DNA of 32,120 bases from Candidatus Zhuqueibacterota bacterium (GTDB lineage Bacteria; Zhuqueibacterota; Zhuqueibacteria; Residuimicrobiales; Krinioviventaceae). The translations under genes were made by a program, and so were the position numbers. The stretch spans positions 1-32,120 of the forward strand of contig JAFGSB010000027.1 in the NCBI GenBank assembly GCA_016934825.1, given 5' to 3'. The first letter of the stretch is position 1; every line of letters starts with the position of its first letter. A model generated the notes under the pieces. That model made no database searches, had not been told where the DNA came from, and saw nothing but the letters and a program-made list of their open reading frames with translations. Below, piece by piece: positions 1 through 8,322 of the stretch.

Positions 1-476
1 CAACCCTGATTTAAAAGTACGTATTGGGATTTTAATCTTATTTTATACCTGCAAAAATGTGAATTTGGAGAATATAAAATTATCATATTAATAAAAAATG
101 CAGACTCTTATTTGTATCCGATAAATATCCCAAGTTCAATATATACAAAATTTATATTTCCCGATGTAATATAAATTATAATTTCTGTTTTATTAATCAC
201 CGCTCAATATAAAAAACAAGTTGATTAAAAACAACAAATTAATTATCAAATTAACGTTTTTTTTGATATTTTTACACAACTTTAATATTTAATATTATAA
301 CAATAGTGTCCAATTAGCGGACGCCGCTGCTTAATCCGGTTTACATGCTCTATATAATCAATTAAAATAATTATAAATATTCAATTTTATATAAAATCTA
401 ATAATCATTACATAACTGAAAATATTAATAAAATAATATGTAAAGAGTGCCGTGTTCGGGTTAAACCGGACTCTGG
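1..476. other. AT-rich intergenic region at window start
   Basis: I see no supportable gene in these 476 bases. A short open frame from base 2 to a TAA at 89-91 could be the tail of a gene entering from the left, but its 29 codons match no family I know. The stretch holds one copy of the recurrent GC-richer motif (306-343) and a small hairpin at 445-475 with arms AGAGT and ACTCT. The hairpin could end transcription of the minus-strand acetyltransferase, but its T-tract is weak. Confidence 0.5.
306..343 (+). repeat. Dispersed intergenic repeat, copy A
   Basis: This 38-base segment begins GTGTCC and ends CCGGTTT. It aligns with about 38 bases downstream of the CDF gene (11650-11687), sharing GTGTCC, CCGCTG and CGGTTT in the same order. 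It contains a small stem AGCGG-ACG-CCGCT at 316-328. Both copies are followed by AT-rich DNA containing ATCAATTA. Related shorter cores lie in other gaps. The origin (decayed mobile-element end, regulatory motif or structured RNA) is unknown. Confidence 0.5.
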
Positions 477-974
477 TTATAAATAACCTGTAATGTTACT
501 TCTTCGCTCCAGGAGCATCACATCACGCCATATTCCGTTTATCTTACCGATTTTTTCTCTAATTCCAACTATACGAAATCCGCATGATATATGCAATTTT
601 ATACTGGCGCTATTTTCAGGAAAAATCCCGGCTTGCAATGTCCAAATTCCATATTCTTCCGATTCCTTTATTAACCGGTTTAATAGAATCTTTCCAATTC
701 CTTTTCCCCTTTGATGATCAGTAACGTAAATACTGACTTCCGCAACGCCGCCATAAACACACCTGTCAGATACCGGACTCAACGCCGCCCATCCTGTCAT
801 TAATCCATCGATTCGGGCCACCAATCTGCACTCCCTTAAATGAGATTTATCCCATAACTCCCATACCGGAACAGATGTTTCAAAAGTTGCATTTTGAGTG
901 GCTATCCCTTCCCGATAAATCCGGGCAACTGACTGCCAATCATTGTCAGTCATTTTTTCTATAATTATATCCAT
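477..974 (-). CDS. GNAT N-acetyltransferase, phosphinothricin acetyltransferase-like
   Basis: This 165-residue protein is a single GNAT domain, probably cytoplasmic, that would transfer acetyl from acetyl-CoA to an amine. The N-terminal IYREGIATQNATFET resembles the substrate-side segment of the PAT/Bar/ArsN-like subfamily. The acetyl-CoA loop is visible as RGKGIG near residue 90, preceded by the strand AEVSIYV. The end (GFRIVGIREKIGKINGIWRDV) is also typical of this group, and the length is normal. The start has no clear Shine-Dalgarno sequence, and an internal Met eight codons in is an alternative. It stands alone, divergent from the sensor gene at 1469. The true substrate could be a phosphinothricin-like compound, an arsenical or an unrelated amine, and the sequence does not decide. 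Confidence 0.9.
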   Translation of the reverse strand: MDIIIEKMTDNDWQSVARIYREGIATQNATFETSVPVWELWDKSHLRECRLVARIDGLMTGWAALSPVSDRCVYGGVAEVSIYVTDHQRGKGIGKILLNRLIKESEEYGIWTLQAGIFPENSASIKLHISCGFRIVGIREKIGKINGIWRDVMLLERRSNITGYL

Positions 975-1468
975 AATTGATCATATATTGTCTGAATGGT
1001 TACAACGAGAAATCCGGTTGACTTTTTCAAAGCTACCGGAATATAGGTATTTTTTAAAATATAATAAATAATTCAATATATCCCTTAAAAATTTCTTATG
1101 CACAAATATTAATTTATCCGGTTGTTGCCTGACCGATAAATTCCCCGATTATAAATCCTGAATGCTGATATATACAAAAAGCAAAGGTGAACATTATTGA
1201 CAGAACATATATTTGTACCAATAAATAACTTGATAATAAATAATTATTCATAACTAATACATAACTTTGATATTCATGGATTTAATAATCCCTATGAGTT
1301 TAATAACACAGTTAAAAACTGCCCAATACCACAAAATATATGTTCGTCAAGTTATTTGTACTTTCTAAATTTAATTATTTTGAATTTCTATGCTTTTTAT
1401 GTAAATTAATGTTTTATTTAAATTATTGTTGATTAAATTTATAAAATTTATTAAAAAGAAAATAAATT
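975..1468. other. AT-rich divergent intergenic region with crossing inverted repeats
   Basis: This gap separates the minus-strand acetyltransferase from the plus-strand sensor and must hold both promoters, though I cannot place either confidently. No coding potential is evident. Two inverted-repeat pairs stand out. Bases 1203-1214 are the exact reverse complement of 1334-1345 (12 bp), and 1223-1233 of 1347-1357 (11 bp). The pairs cross rather than nest. AT-rich sequence raises the chance of coincidence, but both pairs lie in the same two short windows. Confidence 0.5.
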
Positions 1469-2746
1469 ATGTATCCGAGTATTCAATTCCATTTTCAGCT
1501 TTATAGTTGGATCCTTCTGATATCAACTATTCTTGCACTCGGTATCGCTATAATGATATCGAAAAGGAGGGATAATCTCAGTGTTAAATATCTTGTATTG
1601 CTTGAAATTGCAGTTGCCATCTGGTCTTTTGCCGGAGTTTTTGAAGCCGCCGCTCCGACAGTTGCATTAAAACAACTCTGGTCTCAAATCAGTTATATCG
1701 GAATCACTACTTCCCCGGTTTTTTATTTTTTATTTGCCCTGGCTTACAGTCAGAATGAAAAATATTGCACCAAACGAAACCATATATTATTATTCATCTT
1801 TCCGGTACTAACCATTATTGTTGTTGCCACAAATTCCTGGCATCACTTGCATTGGACAAATATTACCATTAACCCGGAAACCAATAATGGCATTTATAGT
1901 TATGGCCCCTTCTTTTGGGTATTTATTGTCTTTGCATATTCAATTTTATTATCAGGCATTATTATTTTAATTTTTGCCCGGCGTCATTTTTCCGATTATT
2001 TCAAATTACAATTATTAGCATTGATCATTGCCTCTGTATTTCCTTTTGCCGGGAATGTAATATATGTTTTTAAAATTAATCCGATACCCGGATTGGATTG
2101 GACTCCGGTGGCGTTTATGCTGACCGGGTTGATCCTGGCGCTTTCAATATTCAAATTTAAAATGTTCAATCTCATCCCAATTGCCCGTAACAATATAGTT
2201 GATACGATTAATGATGGTATTATTGTTATTGATAACAACAATCGTATTGTTGATATAAATAGAGCAATACTTAATATGATACCTCAACAGACCGGGGAAT
2301 TTATCGGCAGCATCATTACTAATTTGCCGGAGTTGTGGCGCCATACGTTAACTGCTATACCTGAAAACTCTAACGGCTATTATGAAGTGGCAATCGGGGA
2401 AAAAGAAAAAAAAGAATATTATGATATTCATACAGAGACTATATATTCCCGTAAGAATAAAAAAATCGGACAAATTTTTATTATCAGGGATATAAGCAAA
2501 CGAAAACAGTTCGAACTTGAACGCGAAAAATTAATTGAGGAACTGCAGGACGCTTTAACTCAGGTGAAAACTCTCAGTGGGTTGCTGCCCATCTGTGCAA
2601 GTTGTAAAAAAATCAGGGACGACAAGGGTTACTGGCACCATGTGGAAGCGTATGTTATGAAACATTCGGATGCCCAATTCAGTCACAGTATATGTCCGGA
2701 TTGCCGTCAAAAACTATACCCGGATATCCCCCGGCATAAGGATTAA
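1469..2746 (+). CDS. 7TM-PAS membrane sensor with C-terminal four-cysteine motif, no kinase domain
   Basis: This 425-residue protein resembles membrane sensor kinases at its N-terminus but has no kinase core. Residues 1-230 hold about seven hydrophobic segments in the pattern of the histidine-kinase 7TM domain. A PAS-like domain follows at about 240-350 (NIVDTINDGIIVIDNNNRIVDIN, ending in FIIRDISKRK). A charged, probably coiled-coil linker spans about 350-375. The tail carries CASC, then KKIRDDKGYWHHVE, then FSHSICPDC, a CxxC...CxxC arrangement that may bind metal. This tail is often appended to PAS and receiver proteins, but I know of no established function. No HisKA H-box and no N, G1 or G2 ATPase boxes are present, so output is probably by protein contact. 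The gene is convergent with cydAB and has no clear partner. Its upstream RBS is weak. Confidence 0.85.
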   Translation: MYPSIQFHFQLYSWILLISTILALGIAIMISKRRDNLSVKYLVLLEIAVAIWSFAGVFEAAAPTVALKQLWSQISYIGITTSPVFYFLFALAYSQNEKYCTKRNHILLFIFPVLTIIVVATNSWHHLHWTNITINPETNNGIYSYGPFFWVFIVFAYSILLSGIIILIFARRHFSDYFKLQLLALIIASVFPFAGNVIYVFKINPIPGLDWTPVAFMLTGLILALSIFKFKMFNLIPIARNNIVDTINDGIIVIDNNNRIVDINRAILNMIPQQTGEFIGSIITNLPELWRHTLTAIPENSNGYYEVAIGEKEKKEYYDIHTETIYSRKNKKIGQIFIIRDISKRKQFELEREKLIEELQDALTQVKTLSGLLPICASCKKIRDDKGYWHHVEAYVMKHSDAQFSHSICPDCRQKLYPDIPRHKD

Positions 2747-2782
2747 CTATCTTCCCAAAAGTATCCTTTGCTTCTTAGGCCA

Positions 2783-2816
2783 ATGATAAAAATAAACACC
2801 AACTTATTTTTGTCAT
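2783..2816. terminator. Possible bidirectional terminator between convergent genes
   Basis: Thirteen-base arms (2783-2795 and 2804-2816) pair with one G-U position around an 8-base loop. The structure lies 36 bases after the sensor stop and before the end of cydB on the other strand. The stem is AT-rich and so weak, but its place between convergent genes and the T-rich flank (TTTTAAG) fit a shared terminator. Confidence 0.45.
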
Positions 2817-2974
2817 TTTAAGATATAAATATTAGAACTTTAAATTTCCCCCTTCCAAAATTTAACAAATCCCTGATTTTTCCTGCATATTATTCAAAGT
2901 TACTGTTAAATATTTATTTTTTTTTACTAACAAATAACTGTTCAATACAACTCTTCAAATTCCAGGATATCCAC

Positions 2975-4003
2975 TCAATAACTATGCGAATCCAGTTTCA
3001 CCTTGCCACGAAAAATCCAGAAAATGGTTGACGTATACATAATCACAAACGGCATCCCGATCATTGCTATCGTAAGCATAATCCGGAGCGTTTTCTGCGA
3101 AGATGCGGCGTTATATATATTTAGCGTATTTTCAGGATTGTTATAAGAATACAACATATCCGGGTAAATACCCAGGCCGAATATAAACATCAATAACAAA
3201 ATTGTTGCGCAGGACGAAAAAAACGCTGCCAGTTCCTTACCGCGTTTATTCTGCCAATAAATATTGGCTATTGTTAATACATTAAGAAGCGGGAAAACAA
3301 TAAGAAACGGACTGGCCTTAAAATGTTCCGTAAGGTTTTTAGCAAACAAAAACGTGGCAATCGTAATCACCATATAACCGATTACAAATAATATAAAAGT
3401 TTTACTGAACAATTTTTGAAGCTGTTTTTGCAGCATTCCCTCGGTTTTAATGATTCCGAATAACGCGCCGTGCATCATAAACAGGGCCACAACAAACAGC
3501 CCTACAAGTAATGCGTACGGATGCAAAATATTCCAAAAAGTTCCGGTGTACTCGTGTTTATCATTTAATGTCACTCCCCGTGCGATATTACCCAACGCCG
3601 TACCGATGAGCAGTGATGCCAGAATACTACTCACACAAAAACTGATGTCCCAAATTTTCCGCCACAAGGGATAAATCTGTTTACTGCGGAAATCAATGGC
3701 CACCGCACGAAATATGAGACTGAATAATAACAGCATAAACGCCATATAAAAACCGGAAAAGGCCGTAGCGTAGACCTCAGGAAAGGCGGCAAACAGAGCG
3801 CCCCCGCCGGTCACCAGCCAAACCTCGTTTCCGTCCCAAATAGGCCCGATGGAATTTAACATCACCCGGCGGTCATGGTCCGTTTTTGTAAATAAATGCA
3901 GGGCGCCAATTCCCAGGTCAAAGCCGTCCAGGATAGCATACCCGGTCAGTAAAAGCCCAACCAGGAAAAACCAGATCGTATTCAAATCAAATACTAAATT
4001 CAT
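2975..4003 (-). CDS. cydB: Cytochrome bd ubiquinol oxidase subunit II
   Basis: This 342-residue multi-span membrane protein is subunit II of the bd-type terminal oxidase, which oxidises quinol and reduces O2 to water with high affinity. Family signatures are clear: DGFDLGIGALHLF near residue 30 and SIGPIWDGNEVWLVTGGG near residue 55, followed by regularly spaced hydrophobic segments. Length matches the family (about 335-380). The start ATG overlaps the cydA stop in an ATGA (4000-4003), so the two are translationally coupled. A strong GAGGAGGG ribosome site sits nine bases upstream, inside cydA. Neither the small CydX subunit nor the CydCD assembly transporter is visible in the window. Confidence 0.97.
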   Translation of the reverse strand: MNLVFDLNTIWFFLVGLLLTGYAILDGFDLGIGALHLFTKTDHDRRVMLNSIGPIWDGNEVWLVTGGGALFAAFPEVYATAFSGFYMAFMLLLFSLIFRAVAIDFRSKQIYPLWRKIWDISFCVSSILASLLIGTALGNIARGVTLNDKHEYTGTFWNILHPYALLVGLFVVALFMMHGALFGIIKTEGMLQKQLQKLFSKTFILFVIGYMVITIATFLFAKNLTEHFKASPFLIVFPLLNVLTIANIYWQNKRGKELAAFFSSCATILLLMFIFGLGIYPDMLYSYNNPENTLNIYNAASSQKTLRIMLTIAMIGMPFVIMYTSTIFWIFRGKVKLDSHSY

Positions 4004-5349
4004 GCGATATGTCCCTCCTCAATTTGTTCTTCTACTTCCGGACCATGTTGAATTTTTTGATTCAATAAAAATATAAAAAGAGCAAACAACAAAAAATATA
4101 TAAAACCGAACATAAAAATCGACGTTAACACTTCACCGCCGTTTAAAACGGGTGAGAATGCGTCATCTGTTTTTAACAAGCCGTAAACGATCCATGGCTG
4201 TCGGCCGATTTCAGCGGTCATCCAGCCGACCTGATTGGCAACCTGCGGGCCGAGTACGGTAAACACATATACCCATAACAGCCAGCGGATATTAAACAGT
4301 CTGCCGCGCCACCACAGGAATAATCCTGTCCACGAAATCAGGATCAAAAACAGTCCCGTGGAAACCATTATATGATATGCCTGAAATACAATATTGACGG
4401 GCGGACGTTCGTCTTCCGGAAAAGCATTCAGTCCTTTTACCGGTTCGGACGTTTTTCCATGTACCAGAAAACTCAGCATTCCAGGCATTCTGATACTTAG
4501 TTGGACCTTTTGTTGTTTGTTGTTCACCCAGCCAAACAGATACAGGTCGGCCGGAGCAAATTCGTCGTAATGGGCTTCCATGGCCGCCAGTTTCGCAGGT
4601 TGGGTCTCACTGACCGTTACTGCACTGGAATGCCCGGTTACAAGCTGCAACATCGAAGCTGTAACAGCAAGCACGAGGGCGATTTTTATACCGGCTTTGG
4701 CGAACTCCACATGTTTGCGCTTTAACAGATACCAGGCGCTGACACTGATTACAAAAAACGCGCCTGTCTGCCAGGCACCCATCAGGGTATGAGTAAGGCG
4801 ATCCAGTGTGGAAGGACTTAACACCATCTGCCAGAAATCCACAATTTCCGCCCGCGTACCCAATGCGGTATTGACAATATGGTGGCCCGCCGGAGTTTGC
4901 TGCCATGAATTTGCAACAATGATCCAAACCGCGCTGAAATGCGCTCCAAAACAAACCATAATGGTTGACAAAAAATGCGTCCGGGGTTTGACTTTGTTCC
5001 AGCCGAATAATAATATGGCCAGGAATCCCGACTCCAGGAAAAAAGCAAATATCCCTTCGGCGGCCAGGGCGCTGCCGAATACATCCCCCACGAATCGCGA
5101 ATAGGTCGACCAGTTTGTACCAAACTGAAATTCCATGACTATTCCTGTCGCAACTCCAAGTGCGAAAACCAGTCCGAATATCTTGACCCAAAACCGGGTC
5201 ATTTGATGATACAATTTATTTTTGGTCTTTAGATATATACCTTCCATGATTACGAGCAAAAGTCCCAAACCGATACTTATCGGCGGGAACAAATAGTGAA
5301 ATGCAATAGTCAAGGCAAACTGAAGTCGGGAGAGAAAAAACGGATCCAT
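4000..5349 (-). CDS. cydA: Cytochrome bd ubiquinol oxidase subunit I
   Basis: This 449-residue membrane protein is the catalytic subunit carrying hemes b558, b595 and d, and it oxidises quinol at the outer face. Visible signatures include SRLQFALTIAFHYLFPPISI with the conserved heme-ligand His18, GIVMEFQFGTNW, the second ligand region RLTHTLMGAWQTGAF, the Met-ligand segment AYHIMVSTG, and GWMTAEIGRQPW. In AYHIMV a His sits where the E. coli protein has Arg (RIMV), a variation I do not regard as damaging. The length implies a short Q-loop form as in Bacillus-type enzymes. The start has AAGGAG seven bases upstream and a consensus-like promoter before that. It forms an operon with cydB. Confidence 0.97.
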   Translation of the reverse strand: MDPFFLSRLQFALTIAFHYLFPPISIGLGLLLVIMEGIYLKTKNKLYHQMTRFWVKIFGLVFALGVATGIVMEFQFGTNWSTYSRFVGDVFGSALAAEGIFAFFLESGFLAILLFGWNKVKPRTHFLSTIMVCFGAHFSAVWIIVANSWQQTPAGHHIVNTALGTRAEIVDFWQMVLSPSTLDRLTHTLMGAWQTGAFFVISVSAWYLLKRKHVEFAKAGIKIALVLAVTASMLQLVTGHSSAVTVSETQPAKLAAMEAHYDEFAPADLYLFGWVNNKQQKVQLSIRMPGMLSFLVHGKTSEPVKGLNAFPEDERPPVNIVFQAYHIMVSTGLFLILISWTGLFLWWRGRLFNIRWLLWVYVFTVLGPQVANQVGWMTAEIGRQPWIVYGLLKTDDAFSPVLNGGEVLTSIFMFGFIYFLLFALFIFLLNQKIQHGPEVEEQIEEGHIA

Positions 5350-5369
5350 ACCAAAACTCCTTCCACTAC

Positions 5370-5388
5370 ATTTAATATTGAATTAAAT
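5370..5388. promoter_or_regulatory. Inverted repeat at cydA transcription start
   Basis: ATTTAAT (5370-5376) and ATTAAAT (5382-5388) form a perfect 7-bp inverted repeat with a 5-base spacer. It begins four bases downstream of the cydA -10 hexamer and so would overlap the predicted transcription start. This is a classic place for a repressor, for instance a redox or oxygen regulator, but the sequence matches no Rex, FNR or ArcA consensus I know. AT-richness makes chance possible. Confidence 0.4.
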
Positions 5389-5391
5389 ATC

Positions 5392-5420
5392 ATATTATTC
5401 ATTTTATTTTACAATGTCAA
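5392..5420 (-). promoter_or_regulatory. Predicted sigma-70-type promoter of cydAB
   Basis: On the minus strand TTGACA (5420-5415) is followed by a 17-base spacer and TAATAT (5397-5392). This is a perfect -35 and a one-mismatch -10 at ideal spacing, about 43 bases before the cydA start codon. Confidence 0.75.
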
Positions 5421-5669
5421 GTATTCATAAAAGGTATATTATTATCTCAACATTCTCACAGCATATAATATAGTATCAAAAGTATGTTAAAATTTATTCT
5501 CCGGCCTTGCCGTTTGGAATTCAATCAAATATATAAATATTTTTTGGAAAAAATACTGTATAAGAATTGTTTTGATATTACGAAAATAAATTATCCCGGA
5601 ATAAACTTGATTATGACAAAATAAAAAATTATAATATTTGAATCGTTTAACAAATATGTGGTAATTACT

Positions 5670-6338
5670 ATGTGTGGACATTTTGCAATTAATTACATGA
5701 GATTAAAAAGTTTGATTGACAGGTATGGTCTTGAAATTATGCCGCCGGGTGATATTTCCGATATCTTGAACGACAGCAATTTTTACCCCTCCAGAGGAGA
5801 CGCACATACAAAAGTCCCGGTTGTTCTTGAAACCCCGGAGGGACGAAAATTAGACCTTTTTCGTTGGGATATTGTTCCGGCCTGGTGGAACAAATCCTTA
5901 AAAGAAAAAAAATTCAGTACTTTTAACGCCCGGTCGGAATCCATAACGGAAAAAGCGTCATTTAAAAACGCCTGGAATAAAAACCGGCGATGTATTATAC
6001 CGGCAACATCATTTTTCGAATGGCCGGATAAAAAATTAATATCACAAAATAAAAAACGGGTTGAACACAGAATAACTCTCAGCGATTTGGAAATTTTTTC
6101 GATTGCGGGAATATGGGATCAGTGCACTTTACCGGGCAGTGAATCACTTTATTCCTGCACGATGATAACTGTTGATGCAAACGAAAAAATGCGTGAAATA
6201 CCTCATACCCGGATGCCCGCAATTTTAACACGGGAAGATGAGGATGTCTGGCTCGATCAAACCACCTCAGCAAATGACGCAACGGGTCTTGTACGGCAAT
6301 ATCCTGCGGATAAAATGATTGTAGAAAAAAATTATTAA
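5670..6338 (+). CDS. SRAP-domain abasic-site processing protein (YedK/HMCES family)
   Basis: This 222-residue protein belongs to the SRAP family, which crosslinks covalently to abasic sites in single-stranded DNA through an N-terminal cysteine and shields them from cleavage. An upstream GTG at 5658 is possible. I choose the ATG at 5670 because it places Cys at residue 2 (MCGHFAIN), where the exposed cysteine is needed after Met removal. Family residues are present: Asn86 in STFNARSES, Glu117 in SFFEWP and His179 in IPHTRMPAIL. The length is normal. It lies 110 bases before umuD-umuC on the same strand, which suggests a shared DNA-damage role. A degenerate copy of the umuD operator half lies upstream at 5561-5572. 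Confidence 0.95.
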   Translation: MCGHFAINYMRLKSLIDRYGLEIMPPGDISDILNDSNFYPSRGDAHTKVPVVLETPEGRKLDLFRWDIVPAWWNKSLKEKKFSTFNARSESITEKASFKNAWNKNRRCIIPATSFFEWPDKKLISQNKKRVEHRITLSDLEIFSIAGIWDQCTLPGSESLYSCTMITVDANEKMREIPHTRMPAILTREDEDVWLDQTTSANDATGLVRQYPADKMIVEKNY

Positions 6339-6405
6339 CTCTGGTTATTGAAAACATTTTTTTTTATATTTAAAAAGTATTTATTCATTTTTATTTATTG
6401 AACCT

Positions 6406-6427
6406 GAACAGTAATTAAGAACTGTTC
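6406..6427. promoter_or_regulatory. Candidate LexA (SOS) operator upstream of umuD
   Basis: GAACAGT (6406-6412) and ACTGTTC (6421-6427) are exact inverted arms around an 8-base AT-rich spacer, ending 9 to 21 bases before the possible umuD starts. It matches neither the E. coli (CTG-N10-CAG) nor the B. subtilis (GAAC-N4-GTTC) box exactly. It does contain GAAC and GTTC ends. LexA boxes differ between phyla, so this may be the lineage-specific form. Confidence 0.6.
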
Positions 6428-6448
6428 GTCAAGCGGTTGGCAGTTATT

Positions 6449-6907
6449 GTGACAAACAAAAGAAAAAACCTTAAAGTCAAGGCAATATATCCGGTATCCA
6501 CGGATGAAGAACTGGAATTGCTGGTTTTTTACCCGAAAATCCAGGCGGGATTTCCTTCCCCGGCGGATGATTATCTCGCAGAAAAACTGGACCTCAATAA
6601 ATATTTGATCAAGAACAAAGCCACAACCTATTGTGTTCGTGTGGAGGGTGATTCCATGACCGGAGCCGGTATTTACTCCGGCGACATACTGATCGTAGAC
6701 CGGTCCATTCACCCAAGGGAAAATCTCATTGTCATTGCCATACTGGATGGTGAATTGACGGTAAAATGGCTCAAACGTGAAAACGGCAAGCTGTACTTGT
6801 GCCCCGACAACAATGATTTTTCCCCAATCCACATTAATGAAGAATCAGAGTTTCAAATCTGGGGTGTGGTGATACATTGTATTCATACATTTTATAAATC
6901 TTTTTGA
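6449..6907 (+). CDS. umuD: UmuD-like S24 autopeptidase, DNA polymerase V accessory subunit
   Basis: This 152-residue protein is a UmuD homologue that self-cleaves on the RecA filament and, as UmuD', joins UmuC to make polymerase V. The predicted cleavage site is Ala33-Gly34 in IQAGFPSPADDYL, matching the Cys-Gly site of the E. coli protein. The Ser-Lys dyad is Ser69 (VEGDSM) and Lys106 (GELTVKWL), with the same 37-residue spacing as E. coli Ser60/Lys97. The start is uncertain. The GTG at 6449 gives an N-terminal arm closer to the usual length, while a TTG at 6437 would add four residues. Neither has a strong ribosome site. No DNA-binding HTH is present, so it is not LexA. umuC follows after 116 bases. 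Confidence 0.93.
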   Translation: MTNKRKNLKVKAIYPVSTDEELELLVFYPKIQAGFPSPADDYLAEKLDLNKYLIKNKATTYCVRVEGDSMTGAGIYSGDILIVDRSIHPRENLIVIAILDGELTVKWLKRENGKLYLCPDNNDFSPIHINEESEFQIWGVVIHCIHTFYKSF

Positions 6908-7023
6908 AACCAGCATTCCGTTAAAAAAACACATTCCGCTGTTAAGTATTTACATAAAAGTTAATTGACCTGTTTTTTGATAACAAATCGTATCGGGTTT
7001 AATTTTAACGACCGGATCCATAT

Positions 7024-8298
7024 ATGAACAAAATATTTGCACTCGTAGATTGCGATAATTTTTACGTATCCTGTGAAAGGGCGTTTAACCCGTTGTTGCG
7101 AAACCGTCCGGTAATTGTTTTGTCCAATAACGACGGCTGCATCATCGCGCGCTCCAACGAGGTCAAAAAACTGGATATCCCGTTCGGCCAGCCATATTTC
7201 AAGTGCAGGGATAAAATTGACAAGTATAATATCGCGGTATTCTCATCAAATTATGAATTGTACGGTGATATGTCCCGTCGGGTCATGGAAATACTGGCTC
7301 AATATGCCGTCGATATAGAAATTTATTCTATTGACGAAGCCTTTCTGGAACTTGAAGGCCTGAGACGTTTTGATCTTGATGATTACGTGAAAGAAATCCA
7401 GCAATATGTATTAAAGGGAACCGGTATTCCCGTTACCATAGGGGTGGGCCAGACAAAAACACTGGCCAAAATCGCTAGCAAATACGCAAAAAAGAACAAA
7501 CAAAACAATGGCGTTTTTAACATTGTGAATCATCCGGATATCGATCAATTACTGGAAGCCGTTCCCGTTGAGGACATCTGGGGAATCGGGCGGCAATATG
7601 ATAAATTTCTCAAAAAGTTCAATATTAATAATGCCCGGCAACTCAAATACTCCCAGGACAAGTGGATAAAAAAACACATGACGGTCGTGGGTCTACGGAC
7701 CGTATGGGAATTGCGTGGTCAGTCGTGCCTGTCCCTTGAACAACTTCCTCCCGCCAAAAAGGAGATTTGCACATCCCGAAGTTTTGGCAGACCCGTAGAG
7801 TCGCTTCAGGAAATGAGGGAAGCCATTGCCGATTACGCCAGCCGCGCCGCGGAAAAACTCCGTAAACAAAATTCGGCCGCTTCCATATTACAGGTTTTTT
7901 TGACGACCAACCGGTTCAAAGAAGAACCGCAATACTTTAATTGTATTCAGATTAATTTACCAACACCGACAAACGATACCTTTGAAATCGTCAAATTTGC
8001 CTGTAAAGGCATCGAAAAAATCTATCGGTCAAATTTTCGTTATAAAAAAGCGGGAGTGTTTTTAACAGATATCGTATCAAAGGACAATATTCAGACAAAT
8101 TTATTCGATACATATCCCAACAGGGATAAATCAAAAAAGTTAATGGAAATTCTGGACCTGTTGAATTCAAAATACGGCTCGAAAACGGTACAAGTGGCTT
8201 CCGCCGGGACGAAAAAAGAATGGGCCATGCAGCGAAATTTAAAATCAAATAATTACACGACCAACTGGGACGAATTGCCCAGAGTTAAAGCAAAATAG
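7024..8298 (+). CDS. umuC: UmuC, Y-family translesion DNA polymerase
   Basis: This 424-residue protein is the catalytic subunit of the polymerase V type, copying damaged templates. The Y-family catalytic motifs are intact: ALVDCDNFYVSCERAF at residues 5-20 with the first metal-binding Asp, and IYSIDEAFLELEG near residue 100 with the Asp-Glu pair. Helix-hairpin-helix (VPVEDIWGIGRQY, about 180) and little-finger regions follow. The end (QTNLFD, then KKEWAMQRN) is the UmuC-specific tail. Full length for the family. It follows umuD in the usual order and ends in TAG, which shows that TAG is an ordinary stop in this genome. Confidence 0.97.
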   Translation: MNKIFALVDCDNFYVSCERAFNPLLRNRPVIVLSNNDGCIIARSNEVKKLDIPFGQPYFKCRDKIDKYNIAVFSSNYELYGDMSRRVMEILAQYAVDIEIYSIDEAFLELEGLRRFDLDDYVKEIQQYVLKGTGIPVTIGVGQTKTLAKIASKYAKKNKQNNGVFNIVNHPDIDQLLEAVPVEDIWGIGRQYDKFLKKFNINNARQLKYSQDKWIKKHMTVVGLRTVWELRGQSCLSLEQLPPAKKEICTSRSFGRPVESLQEMREAIADYASRAAEKLRKQNSAASILQVFLTTNRFKEEPQYFNCIQINLPTPTNDTFEIVKFACKGIEKIYRSNFRYKKAGVFLTDIVSKDNIQTNLFDTYPNRDKSKKLMEILDLLNSKYGSKTVQVASAGTKKEWAMQRNLKSNNYTTNWDELPRVKAK

Positions 8299-8322
8299 TT
8301 AGCTCAAATAATCAACGCCGGC

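Larger units (their letters stand above)
5350..5669. other. Divergent intergenic region between cydA and the SRAP gene
   Basis: The cydA-proximal part holds the promoter (5392-5420) and an inverted repeat (5370-5388) described separately. The SRAP-proximal part is AT-rich. It contains TAAGAATTGTTT at 5561-5572, which matches 10 of 12 bases of the right half of the umuD palindrome (6416-6427). I see no gene here. Confidence 0.5.

Noticed and set aside
2-91. Short open frame at the window start that could be a gene tail
   Set aside because: Only 29 codons, no family match, and the rest of the gene is outside the window.
4607-5191. Long antisense-side frame of 194 codons across cydA
   Set aside because: It is a same-strand shifted frame of cydA with no family match, while cydA itself has every catalytic motif.
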